Notes: generated from the sequence alone by a model not told the origin. Positions 1 through 11,234 are shown, counted from the stretch's first letter. The stretch: 64,000 nt of DNA from Facklamia lactis (GCF_015863205.1 NZ_JACBXQ010000001.1:248001-312000); one strand, 5' to 3'. Numbers and translations are program-made.

Positions 1-820
1 TTTTCCCCTTGTTATTTTGGGCAACGGTTTCCAATGTTCGCACAGAAGTTGTTCCTACTGCAATAATTTTTCCTTGTCGGGCTTTGACTTGTTCAATACG
101 GGCGGCTGCATCTTGACTAACCTGATAAAACTCAGAATGCATATTATGTTCCTCAAGATTATCGACTGAAACAGGTCGGAAAGTTCCGAGACCAACATGA
201 AGTAGAATAGGAATAATTTCAATTCCTTTGTCTTTTGCAGCCTTCATTAGTTCTGGAGTGAAATGCAGGCCTGCTGTGGGAGCTGCAGCAGAACCATTCT
301 CTTTGGCGTATACTGTTTGGTAGCGGTCTGGATCTTCTAGACGTTCCTTAATATAAGGGGGTAAAGGCATTTCCCCTAGTGATTCTAATACCTCAAGGAA
401 GACTCCTTCATATGTAAATTCAATGATTCTGCCCCCATGATCAAGACTTTCAATAATTTCGCCTTTTAATCGAGCATCTTCACCAAAATGTAAAACTGTC
501 CCAATATGAACACGCTTGCCAGGCTTAACAAGACACTCCCAACAATTCCTCACTGTATTATTAAGTAATAAGATTTCCACATGTGCACCAGTATCCGCTT
601 TGATTCCAAAAATTCTTGCTGGAATCACACGCGTTTCATTGACCACTAAAGCATCTCCTGGTTTAAAATAATCTAGTACATGTTTGAAGTCAGTATCAAT
701 CATTTCATTTGAGGTACGATCCAATACTAATAATTTTGAAGCGGATCGATCTTCAAGTGGTGTTTGAGCAATCAAGTGCTCAGGTAGTAAATAATCAAAA
801 TCTTTTGTTGTTAAAGTCAT
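1..820 (-). CDS. queA: S-adenosylmethionine:tRNA ribosyltransferase-isomerase (partial, 3' end beyond window)
   Basis: QueA transfers and isomerises the ribosyl part of S-adenosylmethionine onto 7-aminomethyl-7-deazaguanine in tRNA, making epoxyqueuosine at the wobble base. The visible 273 codons begin [19 protein letters not shown] and contain the family blocks [48 protein letters not shown] and GTTSVRTLE. The frame is open to base 1, so the C-terminus (roughly 70 residues by family length) is missing. The ATG at 820-818 lies 20 bp after the ruvB stop, with an AGAGAAGAAAA purine tract upstream. It follows ruvB, as in many Firmicutes. Identity is nearly certain. Confidence 0.95.
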   Translation of the reverse strand, partial: MTLTTKDFDYLLPEHLIAQTPLEDRSASKLLVLDRTSNEMIDTDFKHVLDYFKPGDALVVNETRVIPARIFGIKADTGAHVEILLLNNTVRNCWECLVKPGKRVHIGTVLHFGEDARLKGEIIESLDHGGRIIEFTYEGVFLEVLESLGEMPLPPYIKERLEDPDRYQTVYAKENGSAAAPTAGLHFTPELMKAAKDKGIEIIPILLHVGLGTFRPVSVDNLEEHNMHSEFYQVSQDAAARIEQVKARQGKIIAVGTTSVRTLETVAQNNKGK

Positions 821-840
821 TTTTTCTTCTCTCTATTCTT

Positions 841-1848
841 TTATTCCTTTGGTGTCGGATAACCTAAATGTTGATAAGCGAGTGAGGTTACTTTTCTTCC
901 TCGAGAGGTTCGTTGAATAAACCCTGTCTGCAGTAAATAAGGCTCGTACATATCTTCTACCGTTACAACATCTTCGCCAATGTTCACTGCAATAGTAGCA
1001 ATGCCTACTGGGCCACCATTATAATAGTCGATCATGGTTTGAAGCAAGCGTCTATCCAATGCATCAAGTCCATATTTATCAATCTCAAGAGTTTCTAAAG
1101 CCTTTTGTGCATGCTGAAAGCCAATATTCCCATCACCATCATTCACCTGGGCAAAATCTCTTACCCTTCTTAAAATGCGATTAGCCACCCGAGGTGTCCC
1201 CCGGCTTCTTAAGGCAATTTCATAAGAAGCATCTGGATGAATATCTACTCCAAATACTTGAGCAGAACGTTTCACAATTTCATTTAGATCAGCCTCTTGA
1301 TAGTACTGCATATGTGCCATGATTCCAAACCGATCTCTAAGAGGTTGGCTTAGCATTCCTGCACGAGTTGTCGCTCCAATTAAAGTAAAAGGAGGTAATT
1401 CAAAATGAATGGGTTGCGAAGTCGCACCCTGACCGACGACAATATCTACATAATAGTCTTCCATCGCAGAATAAAGGACTTCTTCTACGATTCTTGGGAG
1501 ACGATGAATTTCATCAATAAATAGAATATCTCCAGCGTTCAACTCATTTAGAATCGCCAATAAGTCTCCTGGACGCTCAATAGCAGGTCCTGAACTTGTT
1601 TTGATTTGAACATCCAATTCATTAGCAATCACTAGAGCTAAAGTCGTTTTTCCTAATCCAGGGGGGCCATATAAAAGAACATGATCGAGAGCTTCTTCTC
1701 TTTTAAGCGCAGCTTTAATATAAATGTCTAATTCATTTTTGACCTTTTGCTGCCCAATATATTCTCTTAGGAAACGAGGACGCAAGGATAAAAAGTCTGT
1801 CAAGTCACCCTCTTGTGAATCACTCGATAAAATGCGTTCATTATCCAA
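841..1848 (-). CDS. ruvB: Holliday junction branch migration ATPase RuvB
   Basis: RuvB is the hexameric AAA+ motor that, loaded by RuvA, drives Holliday-junction branch migration. It has Walker [10 protein letters not shown] near residue 63, Walker [10 protein letters not shown], sensor GATTRAG, the arginine-finger region RDRFG and a C-terminal winged helix ending FIQRTSRGR. Start choice: an ATG at 1854 lies only 2 nt from AAGGAG. The TTG at 1848 has an 8-nt spacing and yields MDNERILSS, which resembles the N-terminus of Bacillus RuvB, so I prefer TTG. It lies 41 bp after ruvA and is probably co-transcribed with it. No SOS box is visible in front of ruvAB. Confidence 0.96.
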   Translation of the reverse strand: MDNERILSSDSQEGDLTDFLSLRPRFLREYIGQQKVKNELDIYIKAALKREEALDHVLLYGPPGLGKTTLALVIANELDVQIKTSSGPAIERPGDLLAILNELNAGDILFIDEIHRLPRIVEEVLYSAMEDYYVDIVVGQGATSQPIHFELPPFTLIGATTRAGMLSQPLRDRFGIMAHMQYYQEADLNEIVKRSAQVFGVDIHPDASYEIALRSRGTPRVANRILRRVRDFAQVNDGDGNIGFQHAQKALETLEIDKYGLDALDRRLLQTMIDYYNGGPVGIATIAVNIGEDVVTVEDMYEPYLLQTGFIQRTSRGRKVTSLAYQHLGYPTPKE

Positions 1849-1889
1849 TTCCATCTCTCCTTATCTAGACAGTGTCTAACTGTTCCGCC

Positions 1890-2468
1890 TTATTTTATTA
1901 GCATTTTAAAAGCAAAACTCAAGGCTTCCTGTGTATTAGTAAAAGATTCTTGTTCAATGAGTGGTTTCACTTTATTAATCTCCCTTTGGGAATAACCTAA
2001 GCCTACTAAAGCTGCTGTGACTTCTTCAATATCCGAAGAAATCGTCTCTTGCTTGATTTCTGTTACATCAAGCGCAATTTTTCCCTGAAGGTCTAGAATC
2101 ATTTGTTGAGCGGTTTTTTTACCTACACCAGGAAATTTCATTAAGTATTTAGCATCTGCATTTTCAATTGCTGCTACAAGTCCTTCATGATCATCCAATG
2201 CTAATATAGACAAAGCGCTCTTAGGCCCAATGCCGGATACACGATTTAATTGAAGAAAAAGATCTTTTTCTTCTTGATTTTTAAAGCCATATAAGAGCAT
2301 CGAATCTTCTCGTACCACTAACTCTAAATAAATGGTAACACATTCGCCTAGCTGTTCTTGCCAACGAAAGGGATTGGCACACCATATTTGATAGCCGATC
2401 TGGGTATTGTCAATAATTAAGTAAGTGGGAGTAATCTGTTGGATTGTTCCTGTAATATACTGATACAT
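1890..2468 (-). CDS. ruvA: Holliday junction branch migration protein RuvA
   Basis: RuvA binds the four-way junction as a tetramer and targets RuvB to it. The 192-residue protein has the N-terminal OB fold (MYQYITGTIQQI... GIGYQIWCANPF), two helix-hairpin-helix motifs (VSGIGPKSALSIL near 78, FPGVGKKTAQQMIL near 112) and the C-terminal RuvB-binding domain (TAALVGLGYSQREI). Length is normal. The ATG is 1 nt after the msrB stop. There is only a weak purine tract upstream, so translation is probably coupled to msrB. Confidence 0.96.
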   Translation of the reverse strand: MYQYITGTIQQITPTYLIIDNTQIGYQIWCANPFRWQEQLGECVTIYLELVVREDSMLLYGFKNQEEKDLFLQLNRVSGIGPKSALSILALDDHEGLVAAIENADAKYLMKFPGVGKKTAQQMILDLQGKIALDVTEIKQETISSDIEEVTAALVGLGYSQREINKVKPLIEQESFTNTQEALSFAFKMLIK

Positions 2469-2469
2469 A

Positions 2470-2907
2470 CTATTCTACCCACTGCTTATAGTCACCATAG
2501 CCTGCTTGATCCATTTCTTCATAAGGAATGAATTTTAAGGAAGCAGAGTTAATGCAATATCTTAATCCTCCTTGGTCTTTCGGTCCATCAGGGAATACAT
2601 GGCCTAAATGAGAGTCTGCTTCTCTTGAGCGAACTTCTGTCCGTGGAACAAATAATTTGCGATCTTCATGTTCAGAAATCGAATCAGCATTGATTGGTTG
2701 AGTGAATGAAGGCCAACCGCATCCTGCATCATATTTTGTAGCACTTGAGAATAGAGGCTCCCCGCTCACGATATCCACATAAATACCTTTTTCATAAAAG
2801 TTGTCATATTCTCCTGTAAATGGTCGTTCTGTTGCTTCTTCTTGTGTGACTTTATATTGAATATCGTTTAATTGTTTAATTTGTTGATTGTATTTTTCTT
2901 TACTCAT
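2470..2907 (-). CDS. msrB: Peptide-methionine (R)-S-oxide reductase MsrB
   Basis: MsrB reduces methionine-R-sulfoxide in proteins. The 145-residue product has the SelR fold signatures [42 protein letters not shown] and the catalytic-cysteine block [13 protein letters not shown]. The zinc-binding CxxC pairs of some MsrBs are absent. The start at 2907 (MSKEKYNQQ) is set by GGAGGAAG just upstream; a longer reading frame exists but lacks a better site. Its first 8 bases overlap the mutL stop, and ruvA follows 1 nt downstream, so an oxidative-repair gene is embedded between mutL and ruvA. Confidence 0.95.
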   Translation of the reverse strand: MSKEKYNQQIKQLNDIQYKVTQEEATERPFTGEYDNFYEKGIYVDIVSGEPLFSSATKYDAGCGWPSFTQPINADSISEHEDRKLFVPRTEVRSREADSHLGHVFPDGPKDQGGLRYCINSASLKFIPYEEMDQAGYGDYKQWVE

Positions 2908-4786
2908 AAATTCTTCCTCCTTGATGACTATCTTGAATTCGTTTAAATAATTTTTCAAGCGTTTTTTGGTCAAATTCGACGAACACAGGACGTCCATGTG
3001 GGCAATGATAAGGATCTTCTAAAAATTGCATATCATGGATTAATTGGATCGCTTCTTCTTTTGTTAAATATTGATTAGCTTTAATGGCGCCTCGGCAAGA
3101 TTGCATGATGATACTTGCTTCTCTCATTTCATTAATCGATAAGTGCGGTTGCTGTTTAAGTTTCTCAATAATATCAGGTATTAGTCGATCCAATTCATCT
3201 GCTTCTATCCATACAGGATAAGCTTCAAGTTGATAACTTTTCGGACCGAAAGCCTGTAAAAAAATCCCTAATTCCTGAAGTTTCTCGGCGTGTTCTTCAA
3301 CAAGGACTGAAAGGTTCTGGTCAAATTCAAAAAGTTTTGGCACAAGTAGTTGCTGTTGATTAAGGGTTTCGGGATGATTCTTCATCAATTGCTCGTAACG
3401 AAGGCGTTCTTGAGCAGCGTGTTGATCAATGAGAAAAAATCCTGTCAAGCTTTCCGCTATTAAATAAGTTCCATGTATCTGTCCAACATATCGCAAAGAA
3501 GCAAAATCGATTCCCGCTGTTTCTTTTTTTAATTCTGGTCTTGATTTGTTGGAATCTATTTGAGCTCCAGCTATTTCTATCTCTTCATCAGTTGATTCTT
3601 GTATGCTAGGAGCAGGGGTGGGTATCTGAACATTTTCTACTTCTTCGCAAATAATTTCTTTGTTAAATTCTGTATGAGGAATCGTCCGCCCCACTTCAGG
3701 GGCAAACTGGTAATCTAAAACAAGTGACTGGTCTTTTGGGTTATATCCTTTTCGTTTAAAAAGAGTTTCACCGGCTTCAGGGACCGTTCGATGTTGTTTG
3801 AGCGTCGTTTCTATTGCTTGTGTTAACAAGAGTGATAAGTCTTCTTCTTTACTTAGACGAATCGTCTGCTTTGTTGGATGCACATTGACATCTACTAATC
3901 GTGGATCCAGTTGGATATGGATAAATGATAAAGGAAAGCGACCTATCATCAATTGTTTGCCATAAGCGCTTAACAGAACATTACTAAGACGAGGGCTTTT
4001 GACCACACGTCCATTCACCATCCAATGAATGTAGTGACGGCTTGTGCGCGTTTGCTGAGGGGGTGAAATATAACCCCAAATTTCAAATTCATCATTAGCT
4101 TGTTTGATTTTTAATAGTTCTCGGGCTAAATACGGCTGATATAAATTAGCAATGGTCTGTCTTAGATCACCATTTCCTATTGTTTGAACCACTGTCTGCT
4201 CTTCAGATTTTAGAACAAAAGCTATTTCAGGATAGGCCAGTGCCAAATCTTGCATAATCGTAATAATATGTCGCATTTCGGTTTTTAAGCTTGCCAGATG
4301 TTTCAAACGAGCTGGCGTGTTATAAAAAAGTGAGTCAACTTGAACAATTGTCCCACCTCTTGGGGGACAAGTTCCGCTCTGGATCAATTTAGAGTTTTCT
4401 ACTTCAATATAATAGCCTTGATTAACATATTGTCCACGAGACAAGCTCGATTCAATTCGTACTTTGGCGACCGACGCTATAGAAGCTAATGCCTCTCCCC
4501 TAAAGCCTAACGATTGGATTTGAAAGAGATCATGGACTGAGTAAATTTTACTAGTGGCATGAGGGAGATAGGTCATGTGTAAATCATCTTTGTTCATCCC
4601 AACTCCATCATCTATCACTTTAATTTGTTGGATACCTGCTTCTTTTACTTCCACTTGTATATGATGTGCATTCGCATCAATTGCATTCTCAACTAATTCT
4701 TTAACCACAGAAGCGGGGCGTTCGACTACTTCACCCGCAGCAATTTGGTTAGCGAGAGAACGATCCATTTGCTTAATTTTCCCCAT
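2900..4786 (-). CDS. mutL: DNA mismatch repair endonuclease MutL
   Basis: MutL couples mismatch recognition by MutS to strand removal. The 628-residue protein has the GHKL ATPase motifs [11 protein letters not shown] (30-40), DDGVGM (59-64) and GFRGEAL (94-100). The C-terminal domain keeps the nicking-endonuclease motif [12 protein letters not shown] (454-465), plus SCRGAIKA and CPHGRP. It should therefore be a catalytically active, MutH-independent MutL as in Bacillus. The ATG at 4786 is preceded by AGAGGTGAAGCA. It lies 47 bp downstream of mutS. Confidence 0.97.
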   Translation of the reverse strand: MGKIKQMDRSLANQIAAGEVVERPASVVKELVENAIDANAHHIQVEVKEAGIQQIKVIDDGVGMNKDDLHMTYLPHATSKIYSVHDLFQIQSLGFRGEALASIASVAKVRIESSLSRGQYVNQGYYIEVENSKLIQSGTCPPRGGTIVQVDSLFYNTPARLKHLASLKTEMRHIITIMQDLALAYPEIAFVLKSEEQTVVQTIGNGDLRQTIANLYQPYLARELLKIKQANDEFEIWGYISPPQQTRTSRHYIHWMVNGRVVKSPRLSNVLLSAYGKQLMIGRFPLSFIHIQLDPRLVDVNVHPTKQTIRLSKEEDLSLLLTQAIETTLKQHRTVPEAGETLFKRKGYNPKDQSLVLDYQFAPEVGRTIPHTEFNKEIICEEVENVQIPTPAPSIQESTDEEIEIAGAQIDSNKSRPELKKETAGIDFASLRYVGQIHGTYLIAESLTGFFLIDQHAAQERLRYEQLMKNHPETLNQQQLLVPKLFEFDQNLSVLVEEHAEKLQELGIFLQAFGPKSYQLEAYPVWIEADELDRLIPDIIEKLKQQPHLSINEMREASIIMQSCRGAIKANQYLTKEEAIQLIHDMQFLEDPYHCPHGRPVFVEFDQKTLEKLFKRIQDSHQGGRIYE

Positions 4787-4833
4787 TGCTTCACCTCTTT
4801 TCTATTTAAATGCATAGGAAATTCTATCATTTC

Positions 4834-7422
4834 TTAGTTAAGTTTCTTTTGTAGTTCAGCTAAAAGATTCAAAGCTTCTAAAGGAGTTAATTGACTAATA
4901 TTTAACTCGACTATTTCCTCTTCAACCATCGATAATGAAGGCAAAGGCATCACTTCCTCTTCTTTTTCTTTTTCAAAGAGGGATAATTGCTTAGAGCGAG
5001 GTTGGCGTAAGTGCTTAGCGTTCGATTCTAATTCATGAAGCACCTCACGGCTACGTTCAATTAATAAAGAGGGTAAGCCTGCCAATTGAGCAACGTGAAT
5101 TCCATACGATTTATCGGCAGGCCCTTCCAAAATTTTATAGAGAAAAACTAAATTGCCATCCTCCTCAACCGCACCGACATGAATATTTCGCACAGCATCT
5201 AGTGCTTGGTCTAAGTCTGTTAACTCATGATAATGAGTTGAAAAAATGGTAACGGCTTTTACTTCTTGACTGATATGGTAAAGGATGGCTTCTGCTAATG
5301 CAATTCCATCAAATGTAGCAGTTCCCCTACCAATTTCATCAAATAAAATTAAACTTCTTTGAGTTGCATTCTGTAGAGCATAATTAGTTTCAAGCATTTC
5401 CACCATAAAAGTTGATTGACCACTCGACAAGTCATCCGAAGATCCAATGCGAGTGAAGATTTGATCGACTAATGGTAGGGAGGCTTGTTTTGCAGGAACA
5501 AAGCAACCAATCTGATTAAGAATGACACTATAAGCTATTTGCCGCATGTAAGTGGATTTTCCAGACATATTGGGTCCCGTTAATAACAGAACAAACTGAC
5601 CGTCTTGTACGATGAAATCATTCGCAACAAATTTATCTTTCCCAATTAATTTTTCAAGAACAGGGTGTCGATTTTCAATCAAACAAAAACTTTTTGGATC
5701 TTTTGAAATTTCTGCCTGCACGTAAGCTTCTTCTTCACTTAAATTAGCAAAATTACAGAGGACATCTAATTCCGCAATTTTTTGTGCTAGCAGCTGCAAA
5801 GAACTGCCATAAACATTAATTTTATTCCTTAATTCAACAAACAATTGGTATTCTAATTGAGTTGCCTTTTCTTGTGCACCTAGAATTGTATTCTCAATTT
5901 CTTTTAATTCTTCCGTGATGAAACGTTCATTATTGGCGAGTGTCTGTTTACGAATATATCGATCATCCTTAAGTAACTCCGCTTGATTTCGACTAATTTC
6001 AATATAATAACCAAAAACTTTATTAAACCCAATTTTTAACGTTTTTAATCCGGTTTTACTTCTTTCCTCTTGCTGTAATTTTAGTAACCACTGTTCCCCA
6101 TTATCTAAAGCATCTCGATACTGATCAAGTTCGAGATTATAGCCTGTTCTGATTAGGCGTCCTTCTGTAACTGAAATGGGAGGTTCATCCACTAAAACTT
6201 GATTGATCAATTCTAATAAAGAGTCAAACTCCTCTAATTTTTCAAAGGTAGGCTGACTATTATCTTTACCAGACTCATTGATTTGTCGTAGGTAAAAATT
6301 AATACGAGGAAGCTGTCCTAAAGATTCCCTTAACTGATCGATCTCACGAGCATTGACGGTCTGCATTGATATTTTTGTTACTAAACGCTCTAAGTCATAT
6401 ATTTTCTTTAAGGTTGCTGAGACTTCTACCCTCTCAAAATAGTGATCAATTAATGAAGCTACTTTCTGATGACGGCTTTTCAAGGCTTTTTCTTTTAACA
6501 GAGGTTTGTCCAGCCATTGATGAAGCATTCGTCCTCCCATGGCTGTTTGAGTTCGATCCATTAGCCATAGTAAAGATCCTTTTCTTTTTTGGGTTCGCAA
6601 GGATTCTGTTAACTCAAGCTGAGTCTTAGTGTATTGATTCATTTGAAGGTATTGATTTAATTCATAACGCTCAACAGTCTGCATATGATCGAGCTTTTGC
6701 TTCTGAACGGAATAAAGATAAGCTGATAAGTATTGTATGAGTTCCATTTCTACTTCATTGGCTTCTTCTAAATCAAGCATGACAGACATATCATCTGCAT
6801 GATAAATATAATGAGTGATATAAACATTCACTTGGTCCATCATTCGATTTATTTCTTCTGCTGTGAAACCATTAAAAGTTTCCGGATTATAAACCAATTC
6901 ACTTGGTTTAATCGTCTGAATTTCACTCAGGAATTGGGTCCAATCTTCCGTATGAGTTAAACGGCTCTGACCAGTTGAAATATCAAGATAGATTAAAAAA
7001 TAAATACCTTCTGCCTTTATAATGGTTGCAAGAAAGTTGTTTTCCTTCTGCTCTAAAGCAGTATCCTCCATGATGGTCCCGGGTGTGATCACTTGGACCA
7101 CATCTCGTTTCACCATTCCTTTGGTTAATCTTGGATCTTCCATTTGTTCACAGACCGCTACTTTATGTCCGGCTTGAACTAAACGTTTAATATATTCTGT
7201 GGCTGAATGATAAGGAACTCCACACATAGGAACAGGCTTCTCTGCCTTTTTATTGCGAGAAGTTAAAGTGATTTCGAGTATCCTGGATGCTTCCAGAGCA
7301 TCTTCAAAAAACATTTCATAAAAGTCTCCTAAACGAAAAAAGAGGATGGCATCCTGATATTTTTCTTTTAAGGAATGATATTGCTGCATCATAGGGGTAT
7401 CATTGTTCTTAGCTTTCGCCAT
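4834..7422 (-). CDS. mutS: DNA mismatch repair protein MutS
   Basis: MutS recognises base-base mismatches and small loops. The N-terminal mismatch-binding Phe-X-Glu lies in GDFYEMFFEDA, followed by connector, core and clamp domains. The ATPase has Walker A GPNMSGKST near residue 620, Walker B LILFDEIGRGT and the H-loop FSTHYHEL. The tail carries QLSLF, a typical sliding-clamp-binding pentapeptide. I chose the ATG at 7422 (MAKAKNND, 862 aa) because ATAGGA lies at suitable spacing. The alternative TTG at 7440 has no site. It follows ymdB by 30 bp. Confidence 0.97.
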   Translation of the reverse strand: MAKAKNNDTPMMQQYHSLKEKYQDAILFFRLGDFYEMFFEDALEASRILEITLTSRNKKAEKPVPMCGVPYHSATEYIKRLVQAGHKVAVCEQMEDPRLTKGMVKRDVVQVITPGTIMEDTALEQKENNFLATIIKAEGIYFLIYLDISTGQSRLTHTEDWTQFLSEIQTIKPSELVYNPETFNGFTAEEINRMMDQVNVYITHYIYHADDMSVMLDLEEANEVEMELIQYLSAYLYSVQKQKLDHMQTVERYELNQYLQMNQYTKTQLELTESLRTQKRKGSLLWLMDRTQTAMGGRMLHQWLDKPLLKEKALKSRHQKVASLIDHYFERVEVSATLKKIYDLERLVTKISMQTVNAREIDQLRESLGQLPRINFYLRQINESGKDNSQPTFEKLEEFDSLLELINQVLVDEPPISVTEGRLIRTGYNLELDQYRDALDNGEQWLLKLQQEERSKTGLKTLKIGFNKVFGYYIEISRNQAELLKDDRYIRKQTLANNERFITEELKEIENTILGAQEKATQLEYQLFVELRNKINVYGSSLQLLAQKIAELDVLCNFANLSEEEAYVQAEISKDPKSFCLIENRHPVLEKLIGKDKFVANDFIVQDGQFVLLLTGPNMSGKSTYMRQIAYSVILNQIGCFVPAKQASLPLVDQIFTRIGSSDDLSSGQSTFMVEMLETNYALQNATQRSLILFDEIGRGTATFDGIALAEAILYHISQEVKAVTIFSTHYHELTDLDQALDAVRNIHVGAVEEDGNLVFLYKILEGPADKSYGIHVAQLAGLPSLLIERSREVLHELESNAKHLRQPRSKQLSLFEKEKEEEVMPLPSLSMVEEEIVELNISQLTPLEALNLLAELQKKLN

Positions 7423-7452
7423 TTCTATCATCCTATCCAATTATCTCATAAT

Positions 7453-8235
7453 CTATCGATTCACCTTTAATATCGGCACTATTTTTAAAGCTTTTCCAGT
7501 TTGATCATCTAATTCCAAGAAAACAGCGCTTAATAATCTAGGTCCTTTGACTTCAACCTCCATTCGGCTAGGAAGCTGTGTTAGAAAACGATGAATGACC
7601 GTTTGTTTATTAAAGCCAATAATCGAATCCGCTGAACCTGTCATCCCAACATCCGTCAAATAGGCTGTACCTTTATTTAAAATATGACCATCATTTGTTT
7701 GAACATGAGTGTGGGTACCTACTACTGCCGATACTTTTCCATCTAGCCAATGAGCAAAGGCTTGTTTTTCACTTGTTGACTCAGCATGAAAGTCAATAAA
7801 AATATGAGGTGTCCTTTTTCTTATCTGATCAATTAATGTATCCAAATAGACAAAAGCATTGATTCCGATGTTCATAAAGGCGGTCCCGAGTACATTTAAA
7901 ACAGCAATCTCTAAATGATTGATTTTTACATAATGTACACCATGACCAGGAGTTGATTCAGGCAAGTTAATGGGACGCACCAAACATTTTGCATTGTGGA
8001 TAAATTCAAAAATATTGCGGTTATCAAAGGCATGGTTTCCTAGCGTGATCACATCAATTCCTTGATTTAAAAGCCATTTGTAATGCTTTTGGTGAATGCC
8101 TCTACCATCTGAGATATTCTCAGCGTTAGCGATTGTTAATTGTGGACGAAACTCTTGCTTAATTTGGGGTAAAAATTCCACTATGGCGTTCTGACCGTTT
8201 TCTCCAACAATATCCCCAATAAATATTAGTTTCAT
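7453..8235 (-). CDS. ymdB: YmdB-family metallophosphoesterase (2',3'-cyclic nucleotide phosphodiesterase)
   Basis: YmdB is a calcineurin-like dinuclear metallophosphoesterase that in Bacillus hydrolyses 2',3'-cAMP and influences RNase Y-linked decisions. The 260 residues carry the metal-ligand blocks FIGDIVGENG (8-17), ANAENISDG, TLGNHAFDN, IDFHAES and VGTHTHVQTNDG. It sits directly downstream of rny, as ymdB does in Bacillus, separated from it by a terminator and about 100 bp. It heads the repair unit ymdB-mutS-mutL-msrB-ruvAB-queA. The ATG at 8235 follows AAGAGG. I could not find a convincing promoter in the AT-rich gap 8236-8336. Confidence 0.93.
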   Translation of the reverse strand: MKLIFIGDIVGENGQNAIVEFLPQIKQEFRPQLTIANAENISDGRGIHQKHYKWLLNQGIDVITLGNHAFDNRNIFEFIHNAKCLVRPINLPESTPGHGVHYVKINHLEIAVLNVLGTAFMNIGINAFVYLDTLIDQIRKRTPHIFIDFHAESTSEKQAFAHWLDGKVSAVVGTHTHVQTNDGHILNKGTAYLTDVGMTGSADSIIGFNKQTVIHRFLTQLPSRMEVEVKGPRLLSAVFLELDDQTGKALKIVPILKVNR

Positions 8236-8336
8236 ATATGCCTCTTTCGTTTGATTTAAGTTGTTTCAAAAAGATAATTATTCTTACTAATATATGTATT
8301 TTAACAAAAAATATAATAAATAGCATTCATATAAAA

Positions 8337-8359
8337 ACACAACTCCGAGGGAGTTGTGT
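8337..8359 (-). terminator. Rho-independent terminator after rny
   Basis: A perfect 10-bp stem (ACACAACTCC / GGAGTTGTGT) with a 3-nt loop lies 7 bp past the rny stop. In the minus direction it is followed by TTTTTAT. Confidence 0.9.
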
Positions 8360-8365
8360 CAACTT

Positions 8366-9928
8366 TTATTTAGCGTACTCTACGGCTCTAATTTCGCGAA
8401 TAACCGTCACTTTAATATTGCCTGGATATTTCATTTCATTTTCAATGCGTTTCTTAACATCTCGAGCTAATACCACTGCCTTAGCATCATTAATCTTATC
8501 TGGTGCTACTATGACTCGTACTTCACGTCCAGCTTGAATAGCGTAGGATTGTGAGACACCATCATAGTCATTGGCAATTTCTTCAAGTTGTTGCAAACGG
8601 CGAATATAGTTTTCAAGTGATTCACTTCTGGCACCAGGTCGAGCAGCAGATAAAGCATCAGCCGCAGCGACTAATTCTGAAATAATTGAAGTTGGTTTTG
8701 TATCGCCATGGTGGGAAGCAATAGCATTAATAACAGTTTCATTTTCTTTATAACGGTTGGCTATTTCTGCACCAATCTCAACGTGTGAACCTTCTATTTC
8801 TTGGTCAAGAGCTTTACCAATGTCATGCAATAAACCTGCTCTCTTAGCAAGCGCTACATCCTCATTGAGCTCTCCAGCCATCACACCGGCTAATTTAGCA
8901 ACTTCTACTGAATGTTTTAAGACGTTCTGCCCATAAGAGGTCCGATAAGCGAGTCGGCCTAATATTTTAATGAGGTCTGGATGCATTGAATGAACACCGA
9001 CATCAAATACGGCTTCTTCTCCAACTTCTCTTACTTTTTCATCCATCTCTTTGCGGGCTCTTTCAACCATTTCTTCTATTCTGGCTGGGTGAATTCTACC
9101 ATCTTGAATTAATTTTTCAAGTGCAATTCGAGCAATCTCACGTCTAATTGGATCAAAACCACTTAATACTACCGTTTCCGGCGTATCATCTACTATCAAA
9201 TCGATTCCTGTTAGACTTTCTAAAGTACGAATATTTCGACCTTCTCGTCCGATAATTCGTCCCTTCATATCATCATTGGGTAGGTGAACAACGGTAACAG
9301 AATTTTCAGTCACTAAGTCCGTTGCACTTCGCTGGATAGCTTGTAAAATGACACTTTTCGCATTGCGATCTGCTTCATCTCTTGCTTTCTGATCAGCATC
9401 TCTAACCATAACAGCAATTTCATTTGAAAGAGTTTCTTCAGTTTCTTTCAAAATAATTTCTTTGGCATCGTCACGTGACATCATGGCAACTTTTTCTAAC
9501 TCTTCTTTTTGCTGAGCTAATAAAGTTTCGATTTCCTCTTTATTAACATCAATTTCTTCCTTACGCTTTAAATAGTCAGATTCTTTTGTTTCCAATAATG
9601 CCTCACGATTATCGAGTAAATTACTCTTCTTTTCCAGGTTTTCTTCTTTTTGGATCAAACGATTTTCAAATCTCGTAGCCTCTTGACGACGGTCTTTGAG
9701 CTCTTGTTCAATCTCATTACGATATTTAATATTCTCTTCCTTCGCTTCAAAAAGCGCTTCACGTTTCAAGTTTTGAGCTTGATTGATGGCATCATCTATT
9801 ATAGCTTCAGCATTTGATTTTGCTCCAGCTAACGACTTTTCATCAGCTTTTTTCTTAAGAAAATATCCAATCGCAACACCTGCAATTAAAGCAACGATAG
9901 CGAAGGCGAGTGACATACCCATGTCCAA
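8366..9928 (-). CDS. rny: Ribonuclease Y, membrane-anchored endoribonuclease
   Basis: RNase Y initiates mRNA decay at the membrane and is a scaffold of the Firmicutes degradosome. The protein has an N-terminal membrane helix ([17 protein letters not shown]), a long Glu/Lys-rich coiled coil (about residues 30-190), a KH domain ([15 protein letters not shown]) and an HD domain ([21 protein letters not shown]). The start is probably the TTG at 9928, which lies 8 nt after GGAGG and gives 520 residues, the usual length. The ATG at 9922 is the alternative. A GTG at 9937 overlaps the ribosome site itself. The gene has its own promoter and terminator. Confidence 0.96.
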   Translation of the reverse strand: MDMGMSLAFAIVALIAGVAIGYFLKKKADEKSLAGAKSNAEAIIDDAINQAQNLKREALFEAKEENIKYRNEIEQELKDRRQEATRFENRLIQKEENLEKKSNLLDNREALLETKESDYLKRKEEIDVNKEEIETLLAQQKEELEKVAMMSRDDAKEIILKETEETLSNEIAVMVRDADQKARDEADRNAKSVILQAIQRSATDLVTENSVTVVHLPNDDMKGRIIGREGRNIRTLESLTGIDLIVDDTPETVVLSGFDPIRREIARIALEKLIQDGRIHPARIEEMVERARKEMDEKVREVGEEAVFDVGVHSMHPDLIKILGRLAYRTSYGQNVLKHSVEVAKLAGVMAGELNEDVALAKRAGLLHDIGKALDQEIEGSHVEIGAEIANRYKENETVINAIASHHGDTKPTSIISELVAAADALSAARPGARSESLENYIRRLQQLEEIANDYDGVSQSYAIQAGREVRVIVAPDKINDAKAVVLARDVKKRIENEMKYPGNIKVTVIREIRAVEYAK

Positions 9929-10007
9929 GAGAATCACCTCCGTATCTATTATATTTTATTTTTCATGTTAAAAGTTAGAACATAAAATTGTGGTTTTCCA
10001 CATTATA

Positions 10008-10036
10008 ATAATACTTTTAATCAGAGTAAGTGTCAA
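10008..10036 (-). promoter_or_regulatory. Sigma-A promoter of rny
   Basis: TTGACA (10031-10036), a 17-bp spacer and TATTAT (10008-10013). It lies between the recA terminator and rny. The leader includes a small GTGG-AAAA-CCAC hairpin. Confidence 0.85.
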
Positions 10037-10084
10037 ATGAATCCACCAGTTTCCTTTATTAATCTATCTAAATGCTTATAAAAA

Positions 10085-10109
10085 GAACTATCAAGATGAT
10101 TGATAGTTC
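10085..10109 (-). terminator. Rho-independent terminator after recA
   Basis: Nine-base stem GAACTATCA / TGATAGTTC with a 7-nt loop, followed on the minus strand by CTTTTAT. It begins 8 bp after the recA stop. Confidence 0.85.
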
Positions 10110-10116
10110 CGTAAAA

Positions 10117-11178
10117 TTATTCTTCTTCAATTGTTAATTGCTCAGCTGCGCTGTTTAACTGTGTTTCAGTATGATCTTCTTCTTTACTACCAATCTGATA
10201 ATGTTCACGAACTTGTGTTTCAATTTCTTGGCGAATAGAAGGATTATCATCTAAGAATTGTTTAGCATTTTCTCGTCCTTGACCAATTCGTTCGTCCTTA
10301 TAAGAATACCAAGAACCAGCTTTATTAATAATATCAACATCTGCCGCCATATCCACTAACTCACCCGTTTGAGAGATGCCAACACCATAGACAATGTCTA
10401 CCATCGCTTCTTTAAAAGGAGGAGCCATTTTATTTTTTACAATTTTCACTCTTGTACGATTACCATAGGCTTGTCCTGCTTGCTTTAAGGTTTCAGTTCT
10501 TCTTACTTCCATTCTAATCGAAGAATAAAACTTTAACGCTCTTCCCCCAGGGGTTGTTTCTGGATTACCGAACATGACCCCAACCTTTTCACGAATTTGA
10601 TTAATAAAAAAGGCAATCGTTTTAGTTTTATTAATTGACCCTGATAGTTTTCGCATTGCTTGTGACATCAACCGAGCCTGTAATCCGATATGAGAGTCAC
10701 CCATCTCACCTTCAATTTCAGCTCGTGGTACAAGAGCTGCCACTGAATCGACTACCACGATATCAATCGCTCCTGAAGACACAAGCGCATCCGCAATTTC
10801 TAATCCTTGCTCTCCTGTGTCAGGTTGCGAAAGTAAAAGCTCATCAATATCGACTCCTAATTTGGCAGCATATTGAGGATCTAAAGCATGCTCTGCATCA
10901 ATAAAGGCTGCTAACCCTCCCTGCTTTTGAACAGAGGCTATTGCATGCAAAGCAACAGTTGTTTTACCTGATGATTCAGGTCCGTAGCATTCAATAATTC
11001 TTCCCCGTGGATAGCCTCCAATTCCTAGGGCTACATCCAAAGCTAAAGACCCAGACGGAATGGTTTCAATATCTCGATGTGTCTGATCACCTAGGCGCAT
11101 AATAGCACCCTTACCAAAATTCTTTTCAATTCCTTTTAATGCTTGATCTAATGCTTTTTTACGATTCTCATCTACCAT
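10117..11178 (-). CDS. recA: Recombinase RecA
   Basis: RecA forms the ATP-dependent filament on ssDNA that promotes strand exchange and stimulates LexA self-cleavage. The 353-residue protein shows Walker [10 protein letters not shown] (66-74), IDAEHALDP, Walker [16 protein letters not shown], the L2 region [16 protein letters not shown] and an acidic C-terminal tail. The ATG at 11178 follows GGAGGAAAAAT. It has a promoter whose -35 overlaps the cinA stop and a perfect SOS operator 8 bp farther upstream, so it should be LexA-controlled. The order cinA-recA matches the competence-linked arrangement of streptococci. Confidence 0.98.
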   Translation of the reverse strand: MVDENRKKALDQALKGIEKNFGKGAIMRLGDQTHRDIETIPSGSLALDVALGIGGYPRGRIIECYGPESSGKTTVALHAIASVQKQGGLAAFIDAEHALDPQYAAKLGVDIDELLLSQPDTGEQGLEIADALVSSGAIDIVVVDSVAALVPRAEIEGEMGDSHIGLQARLMSQAMRKLSGSINKTKTIAFFINQIREKVGVMFGNPETTPGGRALKFYSSIRMEVRRTETLKQAGQAYGNRTRVKIVKNKMAPPFKEAMVDIVYGVGISQTGELVDMAADVDIINKAGSWYSYKDERIGQGRENAKQFLDDNPSIRQEIETQVREHYQIGSKEEDHTETQLNSAAEQLTIEEE

Positions 11179-11205
11179 ATTTTTCCTCCATTCTTAACCT
11201 CTCTT

Positions 11206-11234
11206 ATTCTATCAATCCTATCTAATTTTTTCAA
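11206..11234 (-). promoter_or_regulatory. Promoter of recA
   Basis: TTGAAA (11229-11234), 17-bp spacer, TAGAAT (11206-11211), ending 27 bp before the recA start. The -35 overlaps the cinA stop codon. Confidence 0.8.
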
